Notes under the pieces: model-generated
What the model was told of the DNA's origin: nothing
What the model saw: the letters and a program-made list of their open reading frames with translations, nothing else
Database searches by the model: none
Made by a program: the position numbers and the translations under genes
Assembly (NCBI GenBank): GCA_020025535.1
Contig: JAHHRY010000011.1
Span: 1 to 45,644, forward strand
From: Oscillospiraceae bacterium
Lineage (GTDB): Bacteria > Bacillota > Clostridia > Oscillospirales > Oscillospiraceae
Length of the DNA stretch: 45,644 nt
Reading direction: 5' to 3'
Shown here: in pieces, positions 38,077 to 45,644 of the stretch
Layout: every line of letters begins with the position of its first letter
How positions within the stretch are numbered: position 1 is the first letter of the stretch

Positions 38077-38673
38077 TTACTTGGAGTACAACTCGACGAT
38101 CAGGTGCACAGCAATGTCGAAGTCGATATCCGCCTTGGTAGGCATAGCAACGACCTTACCAGTGAGGGTATTCTTATCACGGTCAAGCCACTTGGGAGCA
38201 GCAACGAAAGTGTCATCTTCCTTCAGCTTCTTGAAGAAGTTGTTGGAAACGCTCTTTTCGCAGACAGCAACAACGTCGCCTTCCTTCACCAGATAGCTGG
38301 GAATGTTGACGCGGCTGCCATTGACAGTAAAGTGGCCATGGTTCACCAGCTGGCGAGCCTGGCGGCGGGAGTTAGCAAAGCCCAGACGATATACTACGTT
38401 GTCCAGACGACGCTCCACCAAGGTCAGCAGCACTTCACCGGTGTTGCCCTCTGCGTGAGCGGCCTTGTCGTAGTAATTACGGAACTGCTTCTCCTGAATG
38501 CCATAAACAAACTTGACCTTCTGCTTTTCGGTCAGCTGAGTAGCGTACTCAGACTTCTTAGCTCTTCTCTGGCCGCCGGGATTCTTGTTGGAAGTCTTAG
38601 AATAACCCATTGCGGCAGGAGAAACGCCCAGCTTTCTGCAACGCTTCAGTACAGGCTGCATATTCTTAGCCAT
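38077..38673 (-). CDS. rpsD: 30S ribosomal protein S4
   Basis: 198-residue uS4 with the S4 RNA-binding domain (RRLDNVVYRLGFANSRRQARQL, then VNGSRVNIPSYLVKEGD). It lacks the four N-terminal zinc cysteines seen in some S4 proteins and starts AKNMQPVLKRCRKLG. AGGAGG lies about 10 bases before ATG. It is placed inside the alpha operon between rpsK and rpoA. Confidence 0.97.
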   Translation of the reverse strand: MAKNMQPVLKRCRKLGVSPAAMGYSKTSNKNPGGQRRAKKSEYATQLTEKQKVKFVYGIQEKQFRNYYDKAAHAEGNTGEVLLTLVERRLDNVVYRLGFANSRRQARQLVNHGHFTVNGSRVNIPSYLVKEGDVVAVCEKSVSNNFFKKLKEDDTFVAAPKWLDRDKNTLTGKVVAMPTKADIDFDIAVHLIVELYSK

Positions 38674-38699
38674 ATTGAAATATTCCTCCTATTGCAAAA

Positions 38700-39101
38700 T
38701 CAGACACGACGTCTCTTGGGGGGACGGCAACCATTGTGGGGAATGGGAGTGACGTCCTTGATCATTACGACTTCCAGACCAGCGGACTGGAGAGCGCGGA
38801 TAGCGGCCTCACGTCCCTGACCGGGGCCCTTAACATAGACCTCAACGGTCTTCAGGCCATGCTCCATTGCAGCCTTTGCAGCAGTTTCTGCAGCAGTCTG
38901 GGCAGCAAAGGGAGTGGACTTACGGGAGCCACGGAAGCCCAGACCGCCGGAAGAAGCCCAGCTCAGGGCATTGCCTTCCAGGTCAGTGATGGTAACCATG
39001 GTGTTGTTGAAAGAGGAACGGATATGTGCCGCACCCTTTTCAACATTCTTGCGCTCACGACGGCGCTTTACAACTTTCTTAGCAGCAGCTTTAGCAGCCA
39101 T
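38700..39101 (-). CDS. rpsK: 30S ribosomal protein S11
   Basis: 133-residue uS11: a lysine/arginine-rich N-terminus (AAKAAAKKVVKRRRERKN), then GAAHIRSSFNNTMVTITD, VKGPGQGREAAIRAL and the C-terminal DVTPIPHNGCRPPKRRRV, all conserved. Ribosome-binding site GGAGGG before ATG. Between rpsM (15 bases upstream) and rpsD. Confidence 0.98.
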   Translation of the reverse strand: MAAKAAAKKVVKRRRERKNVEKGAAHIRSSFNNTMVTITDLEGNALSWASSGGLGFRGSRKSTPFAAQTAAETAAKAAMEHGLKTVEVYVKGPGQGREAAIRALQSAGLEVVMIKDVTPIPHNGCRPPKRRRV

Positions 39102-39116
39102 TTTACATATCCCTCC

Positions 39117-39485
39117 TTACTTCTTCTTGTTGGCGATGGTCTTCTTAGGACCCTTACGGGTACGAGCGTTGGTCTTGGTACGCTGGCCGTGCACGGGCAG
39201 GCCACGGCGATGACGCAGACCACGATAGCAGCCGATTTCGCTCAGCCGCTTAATGTTCATACCAAGCTCACGACGCAGGTCACCCTCGATGGTGTAGTTA
39301 TGCTCAATAGCTTCACGCAGCAGGGTTTCCTGATCTTCGGTCAGATCCTTAACACGGGTATCAGCGCTGATTCCAGTGGTCTCCAGAACCTTGGCGGCCC
39401 GAGCAGGTCCGATGCCGTAGATATAAGTCAGAGCAACTTCAATTCGCTTATCGCGGGGAAGATCGATACCAGAAATACGTGCCAT
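39117..39485 (-). CDS. rpsM: 30S ribosomal protein S13
   Basis: 122-residue uS13 at the head of the 30S subunit. Conserved start ARISGIDLPRDKRIEVALTY, YGIGPARA, the RRGLPVHGQRTKTNARTRKG signature and a basic tail. Preceded by AGGAGGTGCTGAT. Downstream of rpmJ. Confidence 0.98.
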   Translation of the reverse strand: MARISGIDLPRDKRIEVALTYIYGIGPARAAKVLETTGISADTRVKDLTEDQETLLREAIEHNYTIEGDLRRELGMNIKRLSEIGCYRGLRHRRGLPVHGQRTKTNARTRKGPKKTIANKKK

Positions 39486-39504
39486 ACTCTATCAGCACCT
39501 CCTA

Positions 39505-39618
39505 TTAGCCTTGTCTCTGCTTGTGTTTGGGGTTTTCGCAAATTACCATAACGCGACCCTTGCGCTTGATGATTTTGCACTTTTCGCACATGGGTTTAAC
39601 GGACGGTCTTACCTTCAT
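39505..39618 (-). CDS. rpmJ: 50S ribosomal protein L36
   Basis: 37-residue bL36, too short for most gene finders: it begins MKVRPSVKPMCEKCKIIKRK and ends NPKHKQRQG. Cys11, Cys14, Cys27 and the later His form the zinc site, so this is the zinc-binding (C+) form. GGAGG before the ATG. It lies 35 bases after infA and 19 before rpsM, the standard position. Confidence 0.97.
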   Translation of the reverse strand: MKVRPSVKPMCEKCKIIKRKGRVMVICENPKHKQRQG

Positions 39619-39653
39619 ACTGTTTAACCTCCATATGAGAACGAATCTCTGTT

Positions 39654-39872
39654 TTACTTACTTCTCCAGGTGATCCGACCCTGAGTCAGATCATACGGAG
39701 ACATTTGAACGGTTACCTTGTCACCGGGCAAGATTTTGATGAAGTTCATCCTTAGCTTGCCGGAAATGTGTGCCAGAATGGTGTGACCGTTGCCAATGTC
39801 AACGGTAAACATTGCATTCGGCAGCGCATCGACAACGATGCCCTCAATTTCGATTACGTCGTCCTTTGCCAA
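39654..39872 (-). CDS. infA: Translation initiation factor IF-1
   Basis: 72-residue OB-fold factor binding the ribosomal A site. Conserved sequence IEIEGIVVDALPNAMFTVDI, GHTILAHISGKLRMNFIKIL and PYDLTQGRITWR. It starts with TTG (39872-39870), eight bases after AGGAGG; there is no ATG nearby in frame, so the rare start codon is real. Four bases after the KOW-protein stop. Confidence 0.95.
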   Translation of the reverse strand: MAKDDVIEIEGIVVDALPNAMFTVDIGNGHTILAHISGKLRMNFIKILPGDKVTVQMSPYDLTQGRITWRSK

Positions 39873-39876
39873 GATT

Positions 39877-40179
39877 TTAACCTCCTTGGTTGTGACTGTT
39901 TACCTCCTGGCTGATATAAGCCAGGTCCTTGCGTAATTCGCTGTTGAGTACTTTGTCGCCGCTTCTCAGTTTGGCGGCAACTCTGGTCTCAGCGCGAAGG
40001 ACTTTATTTACATGTTTGATTTTCTTCAGTTTGGGCTTTTCCAAAGAGCGATCCTTACCGTTTGCAAGTTCCGCATACACACCATCTGTTCCGATTACAT
40101 AGAACAGTTGCCCGGAATCTCTGCCAGCGGTGGAAGCCACTACATCAGAAATACATATATCAGGTTTACCTGGTTCCAT
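39877..40179 (-). CDS. KOW domain RNA-binding protein of the spc cluster
   Basis: 100 residues. The N-terminal part (ISDVVASTAGRDSGQLFYVIG) is a KOW/L14e-like RNA-binding fold; the C-terminal part is basic and helical. Small KOW proteins in exactly this place, between map and infA, are found in many Clostridia and are thought to be ribosome-associated, but their function is not established. The start ATG lies two bases after the map stop with only a weak AAGGG upstream, suggesting translational coupling to map. Confidence 0.85.
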   Translation of the reverse strand: MEPGKPDICISDVVASTAGRDSGQLFYVIGTDGVYAELANGKDRSLEKPKLKKIKHVNKVLRAETRVAAKLRSGDKVLNSELRKDLAYISQEVNSHNQGG

Positions 40180-40181
40180 AA

Positions 40182-40937
40182 TTAAAGCCCTTCGGTGACG
40201 GTGAGTATTTCCGGCTCGCCGTCGGTGATGAGTACAGTATTTTCATAGTGGGCGGAAAGCTTCCCATCAGCTGTTACGGTTGTCCAGCCGTCCTTCAGGA
40301 CGCGGACATCGTAAGTGCCAGCCGTGACCATTGGTTCTATCGCAATGACCATGCCGGGAATCAATCTTGGCCCACGACCGGGAGCACCGTAATTCGGTAC
40401 CTCCGGGTCTTCATGGAGCTGTGCGCCGACGCCGTGACCTACGAAGGATCGCACAACCGAAAAACCGTTAGACTCCACATACGTCTGGATGGCGTGGGAG
40501 ATGTCGGACACACGGTGTCCGCGGGTAACATAGCGCAGTCCTTCAAAGAAGCTCTGCTTTGTTACCTCAATCAGCTTTTGTGCTTCGGCGCTGATAGCAC
40601 CGCAGGGGAAGGTTGCAGCACAATCTCCATGGAATCCCTTGTAATAAGCGCCCACATCGACAGATACGATGTCGCCCTCTTTCAGCACGTAGTTCCCGGG
40701 AATCCCGTGGATCACGGTGCTGTTAACAGAGATGCATGCACTTGCAGGGAAGCCGCCATAGTTCAGGAACGACGGTTTTGCGCCCTGACTCACGATGAAA
40801 TCGTGTACGGCTTTGTCAATCTGCTTGGTGCTAACGCCAGGTTTTACCATTTCCCCTGCCAAGGCACGGGCTGCCGCGGTAATTTTACCAGCCTGACGCA
40901 TAGCCTCAATTTCATGTCCATTTTTGATTATAATCAT
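40182..40937 (-). CDS. map: Methionine aminopeptidase, type I
   Basis: 251-residue metalloenzyme removing N-terminal methionine from new proteins. Metal-ligand regions are visible: ISVNSTVIHGIPG, VSVDVGAYYKGFHGDCAATF (the two Asp), VGHGVGAQLHEDPEVPNYG (His), MVIAIEPMV (Glu) and SAHYENTVLITDGEPEILT (Glu). It lacks an N-terminal zinc finger. The start overlaps the adk end by four bases. Confidence 0.97.
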   Translation of the reverse strand: MIIIKNGHEIEAMRQAGKITAAARALAGEMVKPGVSTKQIDKAVHDFIVSQGAKPSFLNYGGFPASACISVNSTVIHGIPGNYVLKEGDIVSVDVGAYYKGFHGDCAATFPCGAISAEAQKLIEVTKQSFFEGLRYVTRGHRVSDISHAIQTYVESNGFSVVRSFVGHGVGAQLHEDPEVPNYGAPGRGPRLIPGMVIAIEPMVTAGTYDVRVLKDGWTTVTADGKLSAHYENTVLITDGEPEILTVTEGL

Positions 40938-41572
40938 ACCTTCGCCCCTATAGCCTTGAGAACATCCCGATTCGTATCGCCGACGGGCTGATCACCGTTG
41001 ACCAGGCAGAGCTTGCCCTGCTTGGCGTAGTACTCTTTCAGTACCTCCGTGCTTGCGTGGTACACTGCGAGACGCTTGTGAACCGTTTCGGGCAGGTCAT
41101 CGACTCTGACCTTCAGCTCACTGCCACAGCAATCACAGATACCTTCGGTTTTCGGGGGAATGTTAACAACATGATAGCTGGCACCGCATTTCGGACAGAC
41201 ACGCCGTCCGGACATCCGGCTTTCAATCACGCTGTCATCGATCTCAATAGAAACTGCATAGTCCACGGAAATACCGGCTGCATCCAGAGCGGCCGCCTGG
41301 GTAAGGGTGCGAGGCACCCCATCCAGGATAAAACCGTTCTTGCAGTCTTCCCGCTGAATCCGGTCGGACACAAGTGCCAGAATCAGGTCATCGGGAACCA
41401 GCATTCCGCTGTCCATGATCTGTTTAACTTTTTTGCCCAGCTCGGAGCCATTCGCCATGGCCTCTCTGAGCATATTCCCGGTAGAAATGGCGGGGATGGA
41501 GAGCTGTTTTACCAGCAGCTCGGCTTGAGTCCCCTTTCCGGCGCCGGGCGCGCCCAGTAGGATTAGATTCAT
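40934..41572 (-). CDS. adk: Adenylate kinase
   Basis: 212-residue long-form kinase interconverting AMP, ADP and ATP. P-loop GAPGAGKGTQAE at residues 7-18, NMP-binding ISTGNMLREA, FILDGVPRTLTQA, and a LID domain with four zinc cysteines (CPKCG and CDCCG), the Gram-positive zinc form. Placed between secY and map as in most Firmicutes. Confidence 0.98.
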   Translation of the reverse strand: MNLILLGAPGAGKGTQAELLVKQLSIPAISTGNMLREAMANGSELGKKVKQIMDSGMLVPDDLILALVSDRIQREDCKNGFILDGVPRTLTQAAALDAAGISVDYAVSIEIDDSVIESRMSGRRVCPKCGASYHVVNIPPKTEGICDCCGSELKVRVDDLPETVHKRLAVYHASTEVLKEYYAKQGKLCLVNGDQPVGDTNRDVLKAIGAKV

Positions 41573-41589
41573 CCTGCCATACCCCCTGA

Positions 41590-42849
41590 TTAATCCAGGA
41601 AGCCCTTATAGTGACGCATCAGCATCTGAGCTTCCAGCGACTTCACCGTTTCAAGGGCAACACCAACCACGATGATAACGGAAGTACCACCGATAGCCAG
41701 AGAGTTGATATCCTTCATGATATTGCCGGCCACGATGGGCAGCAGGGCAACCAATGCCAGATATACAGCTCCAAATACCACGATCTTGGCAATAACCTTC
41801 TTGATAAAGTCGGCAGTGGGCTTGCCGGGACGGAAGCCGGGAATAAAACCGCCGTTTTTCTTCAGGTTATTGGAAATCTCCACCGGGTCATACTGGATGG
41901 AAGCGTAGAACCAGCTGAAGAAGAAAATCATCAGACCGTATACGACCACATAAACCCAGCAGGTGGGAGAGAAGATATACTTGTATGCCCAAGTCTTGGT
42001 GCCGCCGAAAAAGGTGAAGACGGTTGCAGGCAGAGTGCAGATGGACTGTGCGAAGATCACGGGCATAACACCGGACATGGCCACCTTGACGGGCATGTTG
42101 GTGCTCTGGCCACCGTAAACCTTACGGCCAACCACTCTCTTTGCATACTGAATGGGGATACGACGCTCTGCATCATTGATAAATACGATGAAGACAATCA
42201 GCGCAGCCAGACCGATCACGATCAGCAGGGTTTCCCACCAAGCCAGATGGAACAGGATGTTCAGGGTAGCGGGAATGCCGGAGATGATGTTGGCAAACAG
42301 AATCACGGAGATGCCGTTGCCGATACCAAACTCGTTGATCTGCTCACCCAGCCACATAACGATAGCGGAACCGGCAGTAAAGGTGACAATGATTACCAGT
42401 CCGGGAAGGAATCCCTTGGACACGATCATGCCATAGCTGGACAGCAAAGAATAATATGCCCAGCCCATCAGAAGGCCCAGAGCAACCGTGGTGATACGGG
42501 TGATCATGTTGAGCTTCTTCTTGCCTTCCTCGCCCTCGTCCTTCGCCATGCGCTCAAGAGCGGGGATGGCGATGGTCAGCAGCTGGATGATAATAGATGC
42601 GTTGATGTAGGGCTGAATAGACAGTGCAAGGACGGTTGCACGGGAGAAACCGGAACCGGACATAGCATTGTACAGGCCCAAAATCGTTTTGGATAAGGTT
42701 TCCTTAAAGAATGAGGCCAGGGCCACCGTATCGACATAGGGAACGGGAATTACGTTACCAAACCGATACAGCAACAGGACAAAGAGCGTAAACAGGATCT
42801 TCTTACGAAGCTCCGGAATACTCCAGGCGTTTTTCAGTGTTTTGAACAC
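41590..42849 (-). CDS. secY: Protein translocase subunit SecY
   Basis: 419-residue channel protein of the Sec translocon with ten membrane helices. Conserved regions: RFGNVIPVPYVD, the plug/TM2 region SIQPYINASIIIQLL, GIGNGISVILFANI, VVGRKVYGGQSTNMPVK, and FIPGFRPGKPT in the cytosolic loop that contacts SecA and the ribosome. It starts with GTG directly at the rplO stop (no gap), seven bases after GAGGTGG. Confidence 0.97.
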   Translation of the reverse strand: MFKTLKNAWSIPELRKKILFTLFVLLLYRFGNVIPVPYVDTVALASFFKETLSKTILGLYNAMSGSGFSRATVLALSIQPYINASIIIQLLTIAIPALERMAKDEGEEGKKKLNMITRITTVALGLLMGWAYYSLLSSYGMIVSKGFLPGLVIIVTFTAGSAIVMWLGEQINEFGIGNGISVILFANIISGIPATLNILFHLAWWETLLIVIGLAALIVFIVFINDAERRIPIQYAKRVVGRKVYGGQSTNMPVKVAMSGVMPVIFAQSICTLPATVFTFFGGTKTWAYKYIFSPTCWVYVVVYGLMIFFFSWFYASIQYDPVEISNNLKKNGGFIPGFRPGKPTADFIKKVIAKIVVFGAVYLALVALLPIVAGNIMKDINSLAIGGTSVIIVVGVALETVKSLEAQMLMRHYKGFLD

Positions 42850-43290
42850 TTACACCACCTCGGTCTTTCCGCCTGCCTGCTCAATCTTTTCTTTCGCAGA
42901 CTCAGAGAAAGCCGCGGCCTTTACAGTGAGTTTTTTGGTCAGGTTGCCGTTGGACAGCACTTTCAGACCATAGGTGCACTCGGAGATGATGCCCTTTTCG
43001 ATCAGGGCAGCAGCGTCGACAACGGCACCATCCTCGAAGCGATTCAGGACAGCAACATTGATAGCTGTCAGGGGCTTTGCAAAGTTATTGATAAAGCCAC
43101 GCTTGGGGATACGACGAGCCAAAGGCATCTGGCCGCCTTCGAAACCGGCGCGAACCTTGCCGCCGGAACGGGCCTTCTGACCCTTGTGACCGCGGCCTGC
43201 AGTCTTACCGTTGCCGGTACCGTGGCCACGACCCTTACGCTTGCCTACCTGAGTGGAACCCAGGACAGGAGAAAGCTCAGAAAGTTTCAT
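42850..43290 (-). CDS. rplO: 50S ribosomal protein L15
   Basis: 146-residue uL15: KLSELSPVLGS, the glycine/arginine-rich RGHGTGNGKTAGRGHKGQKA and GFEGGQMPLARRIPKRGF regions, and the C-terminal LTVKAAAFSESAKEKIEQAGG. The start at 43290 is preferred over an ATG two codons upstream, because AAGGAGG is nine bases from it and the family begins MKL. Confidence 0.96.
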   Translation of the reverse strand: MKLSELSPVLGSTQVGKRKGRGHGTGNGKTAGRGHKGQKARSGGKVRAGFEGGQMPLARRIPKRGFINNFAKPLTAINVAVLNRFEDGAVVDAAALIEKGIISECTYGLKVLSNGNLTKKLTVKAAAFSESAKEKIEQAGGKTEVV

Positions 43291-43304
43291 ACCCATTCTC
43301 CTCC

Positions 43305-43487
43305 TTATTCGACTTCGGTGACCTGCAGCAGGTAGCCGATCTTGGCAATCTTACCGCGAGTCTGGGTGTTGTCGGGCTGAATGGAAACATTGCCAATCTT
43401 ACGCAGACCCAGAGAATGGGCAGTAGCGATGTGCTTTTCCAGACGGCCGTTCAGGCTCTTAACAAGTTCAATTTTCAGGTTTGCCAT
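43305..43487 (-). CDS. rpmD: 50S ribosomal protein L30
   Basis: 60-residue uL30 (ANLKIELVKSLNGRLEKH, ATAHSLGLRKIGNVSIQPDN, C-terminal KIGYLLQVTEVE). The ATG at 43487 follows GGAGGGCAATTAAC; the frame continues open upstream into rpsE but that part is not family-like. 14 bases after rpsE. Confidence 0.96.
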   Translation of the reverse strand: MANLKIELVKSLNGRLEKHIATAHSLGLRKIGNVSIQPDNTQTRGKIAKIGYLLQVTEVE

Positions 43488-43501
43488 GTTAATTGCCCTC
43501 C

Positions 43502-44011
43502 TTAACCAACGATTTCTTCGACGCTCTTGCCACGAACAGCAGCAACCTGCTCGGGAGAACGCAGAGAAGTCAGACCAGCCATAGTGGCCTTGACAACATT
43601 CTGGGGATTGTTGGAACGCAGGCACTTAGCACAGATGTTCTGAATGCCCACAGCCTCCATAACGGCACGGACAGCGCCGCCGGCGATCACGCCGGTGCCA
43701 TCGGGAGCGGGTCTCAGCAGAACAGTGCCTGCACCAAAGATACCGATGACCTCGTGAGGAATGGTGGTACCAGCCAGAGAAATCTTTACCATGTTCTTCT
43801 TGGCATCAGCGATGCCCTTCAGAATAGCTTCGGAAACTTCTGCTGCCTTGCCCAGGCCATAACCGACAGTGCCCTTGCCGTCGCCGACGACGACCAGAGC
43901 AGAGAACTTCATGACACGGCCGCCCTTAACGGTCTTGCTGACACGGTTCAGGTAGACGACCTTCTCAATGAGCTCAGGTGCTTCATTGTTGGAAGTCTTA
44001 TTGTAAGCCAT
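43502..44011 (-). CDS. rpsE: 30S ribosomal protein S5
   Basis: 169-residue uS5 with its double-stranded RNA-binding domain (LIEKVVYLNRVSKTVKGGR, FSALVVVGDGKGTVGYGLGKA) and the C-terminal domain with the RPAPDGTGVIAGGAVRAVME signature. The start at 44011 (MAYNKTS) follows TTAGGAGGAAAAGAA; an upstream in-frame codon would include the ribosome-binding site. Confidence 0.97.
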   Translation of the reverse strand: MAYNKTSNNEAPELIEKVVYLNRVSKTVKGGRVMKFSALVVVGDGKGTVGYGLGKAAEVSEAILKGIADAKKNMVKISLAGTTIPHEVIGIFGAGTVLLRPAPDGTGVIAGGAVRAVMEAVGIQNICAKCLRSNNPQNVVKATMAGLTSLRSPEQVAAVRGKSVEEIVG

Positions 44012-44029
44012 TTCTTTTCCTCCTAACAC

Positions 44030-44389
44030 TTAGAACTTGAGTCCGGCTTCACGAGCACCCTCAGCCAGAGCAGCTACACGGCCATGATAAATATAGCCGC
44101 CGCGGTCGAATACGACCACTTCGATACCCTTAGCCTTGGCACGCTCTGCCAGGACAGCGCCAACCTTCTTGGCAGCTTCGCAGTTGCCGGCGGCACCCTC
44201 AAATTCCTTCTCCAGCGTATTGGCGGAAACCAAAGTCACGCCGTTAACGTCGTCAATGATCTGTGCATAAATGTTCGCATTGCTGCGGAACACATTCAGA
44301 CGGGGACACTCAGGGGTGCCGGAGATTTTGCCACGAACGCGGACATGCCGCTTCAGGCGCATTGCATTCTTATTAACCTTGCTGACCAT
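44030..44389 (-). CDS. rplR: 50S ribosomal protein L18
   Basis: 119-residue uL18, the 5S rRNA-binding protein: basic N-terminus (KVNKNAMRLKRHVRVRGKI), PRLNVFRSNANIYAQIIDD, and the C-terminal VVFDRGGYIYHGRVAALAEGAREAGLKF. Between rplF (15 bases upstream) and rpsE. Confidence 0.97.
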   Translation of the reverse strand: MVSKVNKNAMRLKRHVRVRGKISGTPECPRLNVFRSNANIYAQIIDDVNGVTLVSANTLEKEFEGAAGNCEAAKKVGAVLAERAKAKGIEVVVFDRGGYIYHGRVAALAEGAREAGLKF

Positions 44390-44404
44390 TTCGGCACACC
44401 TCCA

Positions 44405-44950
44405 TTACTTCTTACCACCGGTCTTACCAACCTTGCGGCGGATGACCTCGGTAGTATACTTGATGCCCTTGCCCTTGTAGGGTTCGGGGGGACGCTTACT
44501 ACGGACTTCTGCGGCAAACTGGCCGACGACCTGCTTGTCGATGCCGTTGATGATGATCTTGTTGGGTGCGGGAACGTCAATGGTGATGCCGGGGATTTCG
44601 TCCACGATAACCTCGTGAGAGAAGCCCAGACGCATGACCAGCTGAGTGCCCTTCTTCTCGCAGCGGAAACCAACGCCGTTGACTTCCAGCTCCTTGGAGT
44701 AGCCCTTGCTGACACCCTCGACCATGTTGTTGATCAGAGTACGGGTCAGACCGTGCAGGCTCTTATGCAGATGCTCTTCGTCGGGACGGCCGACAGTCAG
44801 AACATTGCCTTCCAGATTCAGGATCATATCGGGATGAAAAGTATGAGTCAGTTCACCCTTGGGACCCTTCACGGTAACTACGTTGCCCTCAGCAACGGAA
44901 ACCGTGACATTTGCCGGAATCATAACCGGCTTCTTACCAATTCTAGACAT
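44405..44950 (-). CDS. rplF: 50S ribosomal protein L6
   Basis: 181-residue uL6 with two homologous RNA-binding halves: SRIGKKPVMIPANVTV and VKGPKGEL, then ELEVNGVGFRCEKKG, and the C-terminal signature PEPYKGKGIKYTTEVIRRKVGKTG. AAGGAGG before the ATG. Confidence 0.98.
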   Translation of the reverse strand: MSRIGKKPVMIPANVTVSVAEGNVVTVKGPKGELTHTFHPDMILNLEGNVLTVGRPDEEHLHKSLHGLTRTLINNMVEGVSKGYSKELEVNGVGFRCEKKGTQLVMRLGFSHEVIVDEIPGITIDVPAPNKIIINGIDKQVVGQFAAEVRSKRPPEPYKGKGIKYTTEVIRRKVGKTGGKK

Positions 44951-44964
44951 ACCGTGAATCCTCC

Positions 44965-45363
44965 TTACCAGACAAAGGCCAGGACTTCGCCGCCGATGTG
45001 CAGCTCACGGGCCTTCTTGTCGGTCATAACGCCCTTGGAAGTAGATACGATAGCGATACCCAGGCCCTTCAGAACCTTGGGCAGCTCCTCGGCGCCGGCG
45101 TAAACACGCAGGCCGGGCTTAGAAACGCGGCGCAGACCGGAAATGACCTGCTGCTTCTTAGCCAGATACTTCAGGGAGATGTGGATAACGCCCTGGTTGC
45201 CATTGTCAACCAGCTCGTAGGACTTAATGTAGCCCTCGTCCAGCAGAATCTGGGCAATAGCCTTCTTCAGGTTGGAAGCGGGAACATCAACGGTGTCGTG
45301 CTTTGCAGAATTAGCGTTCCGGATACGGGTCAGCATATCTGCTACGGGATCGGTGATTTGCAT
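44965..45363 (-). CDS. rpsH: 30S ribosomal protein S8
   Basis: 132-residue uS8: ITDPVADMLTRIRNANSAKHD at the start, LRRVSKPGLRVYAGAEELP, and the C-terminal GIAIVSTSKGVMTDKKAREL with GGEVLAFVW. AAGGAGG lies about eight bases before ATG. A 135-base leader with hairpins separates it from rpsN, unusually long for this cluster. Confidence 0.98.
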   Translation of the reverse strand: MQITDPVADMLTRIRNANSAKHDTVDVPASNLKKAIAQILLDEGYIKSYELVDNGNQGVIHISLKYLAKKQQVISGLRRVSKPGLRVYAGAEELPKVLKGLGIAIVSTSKGVMTDKKARELHIGGEVLAFVW

Positions 45364-45498
45364 GTTAATAATCCTCCTTATAGAAGTTACGGTCTAAAAC
45401 CGTTAAGGTACGGGGGTATCCAGGGAATGCGAGTAGTCAGAAGACTACTCCATGTTCCCGGGACGAACCGCACCTGTTTTACATTAATTCGCCTTACC
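45364..45498 (-). promoter_or_regulatory. Structured spacer between rpsN and rpsH
   Basis: 135 bases without a gene. On the mRNA strand there is an interrupted hairpin: GGGAA/TTCCC outside (45423-45427 with 45455-45459), an asymmetric internal loop (TGC opposite CATG) and a perfect GAGTAGTC/GACTACTC stem (45431-45438 with 45443-45450). A second small ACGGT/ACCGT stem lies at about 45390-45403, close to the rpsH ribosome-binding site. Neither has a T run. A protein-binding or translational control site is possible. Confidence 0.45.
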
Positions 45499-45644
45499 TT
45501 ACCAGCTGGCCTTACGGACGCCGGGGATCTCGCCCTTGTAGGCCAGTTCCCGGAAGCAAATACGGCAAACACCGTAGTTGCGCAGGTAAGCATGAGGTCT
45601 GCCGCAGATCTTGCAGCGGTTGTAGCGGCGGCTGGAGAACTTGG
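45499..45644 (-). CDS. rpsN: 30S ribosomal protein S14, zinc type (partial at window edge)
   Basis: C-terminal 47 residues; the start lies beyond the right edge. The visible part reads KFSSRRYNRCKICGRPHAYL and then YGVCRICFRELAYKGEIPGV to KASW, with the CxxC...CxxC zinc pattern of the short (61-residue) type Z S14. This fits a Gram-positive spc operon with a zinc-dependent S14. Confidence 0.96.
   Translation of the reverse strand, partial: KFSSRRYNRCKICGRPHAYLRNYGVCRICFRELAYKGEIPGVRKASW

Overview
The window is 45.6 kb of chromosome from a spore-forming, Gram-positive-type anaerobe, most likely a member of the Clostridia (Oscillospirales-like). The reasons are a GerA-family germinant-receptor operon, a Zn-type S14, a KOW protein between map and infA in the spc/alpha ribosomal cluster, a single-chain Fe-S serine dehydratase, an archaeal/eukaryote-type ProRS, frequent sigma-A promoters close to consensus, and intrinsic terminators after nearly every unit. 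I cannot name a genus from the sequence alone.

Layout. 1-2.9 kb (minus): spore germination operon (GerA / short GerC-like protein / GerB permease). 3.0-5.5 kb (plus): mnmE overlapping a cysteine desulfurase, convergent with proS (minus). 7.2-9.5 kb (plus): serine dehydratase and ychF, then tRNA-Pro. 10.0-10.8 kb (minus): acylphosphatase and a histidine phosphatase. 11.4-15.3 kb (plus): an unknown membrane protein, an ABC-ATPase scrap, and tldD-pmbA. 15.4-17.7 kb is a decaying area: a cytidylate-kinase-like gene without its P-loop, an ICMT-like membrane methyltransferase, and a broken LCM-type methyltransferase. The last two share a promoter-proximal palindrome. 17.8-19.6 kb: tRNA-Asp and a MATE transporter. 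19.8-24.2 kb (minus): a four-gene operon degV - plsC - GT8 - GT8::PlsC fusion, which looks like a dedicated acyl/glycosyl-lipid pathway. 24.4-25.6 kb (minus): malic enzyme. 25.7-26.7 kb: about 1 kb without genes that holds two divergent promoter-to-terminator transcription units, one of them a strongly structured RNA of about 285 nt. 26.7-27.9 kb (plus): nitroreductase and flavodoxin-like oxidoreductase. 27.9-30.1 kb (minus): tex. Then tRNA-Ala(CGC), a membrane-anchored secreted endonuclease I with proline/glutamate repeats (minus), and a plus-strand group mntP - vanZ-like - DUF4358-type lipoprotein - MBOAT acyltransferase - DHHW protein. 36.7 kb to the right edge (minus): spc/alpha ribosomal cluster from rpsN (cut by the window edge) to rplQ, including secY, adk, map, infA, rpmJ and rpoA.

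How the parts work together. Most of the window is core metabolism and translation. The accessory interest lies in four places. (i) The degV/plsC/GT8/GT8::PlsC operon joins a fatty-acid-binding protein, two acyltransferase domains and two glycosyltransferase domains behind one promoter with a tandem dyad upstream. (ii) The 26 kb region carries an apparent structured non-coding RNA and a divergent small RNA. (iii) A shared GTTAG-N6-CTAAC site sits in front of two methyltransferase genes, one of which is now a pseudogene. (iv) An MBOAT/DHHW envelope-acylation cassette sits behind an internal terminator. All functional statements rest on motif and family recognition by eye; no database search was run.
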